DNA from: Treponema sp.
GTDB lineage: Bacteria; Spirochaetota; Spirochaetia; Treponematales; Breznakiellaceae
NCBI GenBank assembly: GCA_031278755.1
Contig: JAITJV010000269.1
Coordinates: 1 to 9,314 of the forward strand
Length of the DNA stretch: 9,314 nucleotides
Reading direction: 5' to 3'
The notes under the pieces are model-generated. The model had not been told where the DNA came from, ran no database searches, and was given only the letters and a program-made list of their open reading frames with translations. How positions within the stretch are numbered: the stretch's first letter is position 1; each line of letters begins with the position of its first letter. The position numbers and the translations under genes were made by a program. This document shows, one piece after another, positions 8,001 through 9,314 of the stretch.

Positions 8001-8025
8001 CAAAAAATGTAACAAAGTTTTTCAT
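5014..8025 (-). CDS. RND-superfamily (HAE-1/AcrB-like) efflux permease, first of a tandem pair
   Basis: A 1003-aa inner-membrane transporter expected to use the proton gradient to expel a substrate from the periplasm or inner-membrane leaflet. The N-terminus FFVKRPVTVIMG (7-18) is the classical RND signature, followed by the FLPLDKLPE and VYPGMGADEI segments. TM1 is at about 13-33, TM2-TM6 at 333-490, TM7 at 527-545 and TM8-TM12 at 840-994, with large periplasmic porter/docking loops at 34-332 and 546-839. TM4 reads SLGGLAVGVGLASDTSVIVL (388-407): Asp401 matches AcrB Asp407 and Thr402 replaces Asp408. TM10 reads LVVLFGLVVNSGIVLYE (899-915), with Asn908 where AcrB has Lys940. This Asp-x/Asn pattern resembles the SwrC/YerP-like branch of RND pumps. 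ERLRPVLVTTVTTILALLPL (937-956) is the conserved TM11 entry. Its length is slightly below AcrB (about 1050). It starts 7 nt after the stop of the Ig-like protein gene, so the two are probably co-transcribed. No adaptor or outer-membrane channel gene is in the window. The substrate is unknown. Confidence 0.96.
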   Translation of the reverse strand: MKNFVTFFVKRPVTVIMGMAALVLGALFCFSFLPLDKLPEIFIPQVMVETVYPGMGADEIRSLVTIPLEDALSSVKGLERIRSISRDGASLITLDFRWGENSAASSVPVREAVDAAYPGLPHGIRKPLVIPGFEGAAHAVVAVFDKHDRNGGSFTRNLAEYELRTRLRRIDSVSRVVLSGGEKDEEQIKLDIPLTLARGFNPDDFAALLSRETAEVPAGNAREGDRELVVVSSARPRSVSALASLILPSVSGPLRISDTADLTLERSPPESVFIEGGRTGAALEIYRRPGASPVRLSKDVKKVVDEAAEIFSRDAEIRLLYDASGGIINGVRSLAVSFCLGAAAVIVSLVIFIGRIRYGFLAAVSIPVSAAAGVCVLAFSGRSLNSMSLGGLAVGVGLASDTSVIVLDLLHRNFASSCLNGKRPLPEELGYAAASVSGSSFASTLTTAVVFIPVIFLPGPLGSLYGDLSVSLVSSIAMGWIYAQFCLPSLYRLTFREDKKTRRKGCDTLPEKLYRRLLGASLRNPLKIPAAALAAALAGGIMLFIRPAVFMNPDEAPEIAVSLVFPPGTGMEIMAGEGAAVSRLLSEIPGIRGVFGRAGAEDEDQGRRADADYRKEELVFRCLLDGRTKPAKVLEETKQVLAERPAAVEAEASAAFPVDEAARILGLSPAYTLAVRGRDSGEAAALAERAAEELRKKTGAALTLRPSGMRPELRLFPDREAVAWLGMSSARIAEILYAATEGVVAAELEIEGRPLDVRVSGKEGRGLSPAALMDMPVITPSGVRTVVAALGKMEYRETRAALARLDRGDVIYLESDRPCGLSMPGVSRADESVFFRYRASLVVTLALVLALLYLAMGAQFESFLLPLIFMLAVPFSLAGAGPALFVSGMNPDSGTVLGLVVLFGLVVNSGIVLYEISAAKTGRGLAPAAAVYSGAVERLRPVLVTTVTTILALLPLVVTPLGNSQRSMALTMMSGMTASTFFTIIALPPVFIHFLRKAEERKG
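5026..5032 (-). promoter_or_regulatory. Ribosome binding site of the second permease
   Basis: GGAGGAG on the minus strand ends 8 nt before the ATG at 5017. It lies inside the last codons of the upstream permease. Together with the ATGA overlap it fixes the start of the second permease and supports re-initiation by ribosomes finishing the first one. Confidence 0.8.
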
Positions 8026-8026
8026 A

Positions 8027-8034
8027 TCCTTCCT
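8027..8034 (-). promoter_or_regulatory. Ribosome binding site of the first permease, overlapping the upstream stop
   Basis: AGGAAGGA on the minus strand begins within the TAG stop of the Ig-like gene (8035-8033) and leads into the ATG at 8025. The overlap of the purine-rich site with the previous stop suggests coupled translation within one mRNA. Confidence 0.75.
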
Positions 8035-9314
8035 ATTTCAAAAGGGGAATCCTAAAATCATTTTCATTCGTGTTTCCGAGGCTGTCCCTGAGACCGGCGC
8101 CGATAATGAAACTCACTATTCCTGAATTAATGCGGTTAACAATCATTCCGCGTATCTCAATACGCTCCAGATTCTTCCAGATCGGTTCGGGCGCCGCTTC
8201 AGAGAAACCGCTGTTCCGCACCGTGCGGGGGGAAAAAGAAAGCGCGTTATTGGTGGCATCCACCCTGAACAGCCCCATAAGGGAAAGAAGATCCACGGAA
8301 GCGTCTTCCGCGGTATCAAAATAAAGTTCTATCCACTCCGGCGTTTCAACACTGTAGGGGAAACGCCCTTCGCCGTTTCCGATGGGAAGATCCTCAAACA
8401 GATCTTCAACAGAATAAACAGCGGGTTCCCGCTCTCCGGGATCCTTTCCCGGCGCCATGGGAAGGCGGATGCCGGCGAGCGACGGAGGCTTGGAACGGGG
8501 GCCGTCCGCGTATACACGGAACAGGCGCGTGTCTTCGCTTTCGTTTCCCGCTGCGTCCCGTACGCCGGGGCCGAGCCTGAAAAGAAACCTGCCTTCCCAT
8601 TTCGGCGTTTCGGAAAGTGAAAAGACAATCTCGGCCGCCGTCCCCGGCATGGTTTCAAGAACGGGCGGGGCCGCCCCTTCGACGCTGAGGGCGGATCGTA
8701 CCGAGGCGGCGTCCACTTCTTCCTGAAAGACAAGAACAAGTTTATCGTCTTTTTCCCAGAGCGGATTTTCAACAAAAGTTCCGGGAATTTCTTCCGCCAA
8801 CTCCCTTTGGGACCCGTCTTTTTCAAGCGCCCGGGCCGCGGCGAGAAAAGGTTTCTTCGTATCGGTCCCTGAAATAAAAACGCTTGTAATATCTTTTCCC
8901 AGCGAAAGACCCGTCATTCCGGCAAAGGATGATGAAATACGGATCTCGTAACGCTGTCCCGTGATCCATTTGGCCGCCGGCGTAAACACCGCGGCGTTTC
9001 CTTCCGTATCCCAGACGCCGCCCGCCGAAGGATTAAACGAAACATAATTCAGGAGGGAAGCGGGCGGAACAGGCTCCGAAAAAATAATTTTTATCTTTCC
9101 CCATTCGTCTTCGAGTATCCCGAAAGATCCCGGTTCAATAGAAACAACGCGGGGTGCGGACGATGAGGGACGGGTGGTGAAAGAACCGGTGAATTTATTG
9201 TCAAGGGAAAGCCCTTTACTGTCGGAAGCGCCCGCGGCGACGGCGACCGTGTAATCCCGGTTTGCCTCAAGGGGAGAGAGGGGACGGAAAACAAGGCGGC
9301 TCCCCGCCCATTCA
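8033..9314 (-). CDS. Exported protein with repeated bacterial Ig-like (SbsA/Big_5-type) modules, C-terminal part
   Basis: The frame is open from the right edge to a TAG at 8033-8035: 426 residues, with the true start outside the window. A GTG at 8989 lies mid-domain and is not a believable start. The residues form beta-rich modules typical of SbsA-like Ig repeats. One ends near residue 48 (LSPLEANRDYTVAVAAGASD ... GSFTTRP). One spans about 53-150 (VVSIEPGS, IKIIFSEPVPPASLLNYVSF, FTPAAKWITGQRYEIRI, GLSLG). One spans about 183-270 (DKLVLVFQEEVDAASV, FRLGPGVRDAAGNES). A last, looser one spans about 320-426 (WIELYFDTAEDASVDLLSL, GAGLRDSLGNTNENDF). Such modules are known from surface-layer, adhesion and structural extracellular proteins and have no catalytic role. 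The signal peptide or lipobox, if any, is outside the window. Tight linkage to the RND pair suggests co-expression, perhaps as an envelope-exposed partner, but this is inference. There is no sign of decay. Confidence 0.85.
   Translation of the reverse strand, partial: EWAGSRLVFRPLSPLEANRDYTVAVAAGASDSKGLSLDNKFTGSFTTRPSSSAPRVVSIEPGSFGILEDEWGKIKIIFSEPVPPASLLNYVSFNPSAGGVWDTEGNAAVFTPAAKWITGQRYEIRISSSFAGMTGLSLGKDITSVFISGTDTKKPFLAAARALEKDGSQRELAEEIPGTFVENPLWEKDDKLVLVFQEEVDAASVRSALSVEGAAPPVLETMPGTAAEIVFSLSETPKWEGRFLFRLGPGVRDAAGNESEDTRLFRVYADGPRSKPPSLAGIRLPMAPGKDPGEREPAVYSVEDLFEDLPIGNGEGRFPYSVETPEWIELYFDTAEDASVDLLSLMGLFRVDATNNALSFSPRTVRNSGFSEAAPEPIWKNLERIEIRGMIVNRINSGIVSFIIGAGLRDSLGNTNENDFRIPLLK

Noticed and set aside
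7289..8125. Plus-strand frame of 278 codons antisense to the N-terminal half of the first permease
   Set aside because: Ser/Arg-rich shadow of a conserved RND sequence, with no ribosome site or domain.
8033..8989. Ig-like protein as a complete 318-aa gene starting at GTG 8989
   Set aside because: The frame stays open with coherent Ig-like sequence to the window edge, and 8989 falls in the middle of a module.

Overview
The window holds four protein genes, all on the minus strand, and looks like part of a moderately GC-rich spirochete chromosome. My best guess is a Treponema-like gut spirochete. This is inferred from the SbsA-like (Big_5) Ig-repeat protein, the large Trp/Glu/Ala-rich coiled-coil exported protein and the general codon style; there is no rRNA or other phylogenetic marker. 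I see no tRNA, rRNA, CRISPR array, transposase or phage gene.

Reading in the direction of transcription (right to left): (1) the 3' part of a gene for an exported protein with repeated bacterial Ig-like modules (8033-9314, 5' end outside the window); (2) after a 7-nt gap, a full-length RND-superfamily efflux permease of 1003 aa (5014-8025); (3) overlapping it by the 4-nt ATGA, a second and more divergent RND permease of 989 aa (2048-5017); (4) a strong intrinsic terminator (about 1985-2029) closing this three-gene unit; (5) a 119-bp intergenic stretch with a possible promoter and a small hairpin; (6) the 5' 628 codons of a large exported coiled-coil protein (1-1884) that runs off the left edge.

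The two permeases are probably translated together and may form a heteromeric inner-membrane pump, as tandem RND pairs such as MdtB/MdtC do. No membrane-fusion protein or TolC-type channel gene lies in the window, so those parts, if used, are encoded further upstream or elsewhere. Both permeases keep one TM4 aspartate, but both have Thr in place of the second Asp and Asn at the TM10 position where AcrB has its relay Lys.

The most unusual stretch is 1721-1853, at the beginning of the coiled-coil gene. It contains three overlapping inverted repeats, two of which compete for the same bases, yet it stays open in frame and would encode a very basic 50-residue extension ahead of the signal peptide. 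It could be a palindromic element inserted in frame, or a structured 5' leader of a gene whose real start lies downstream.
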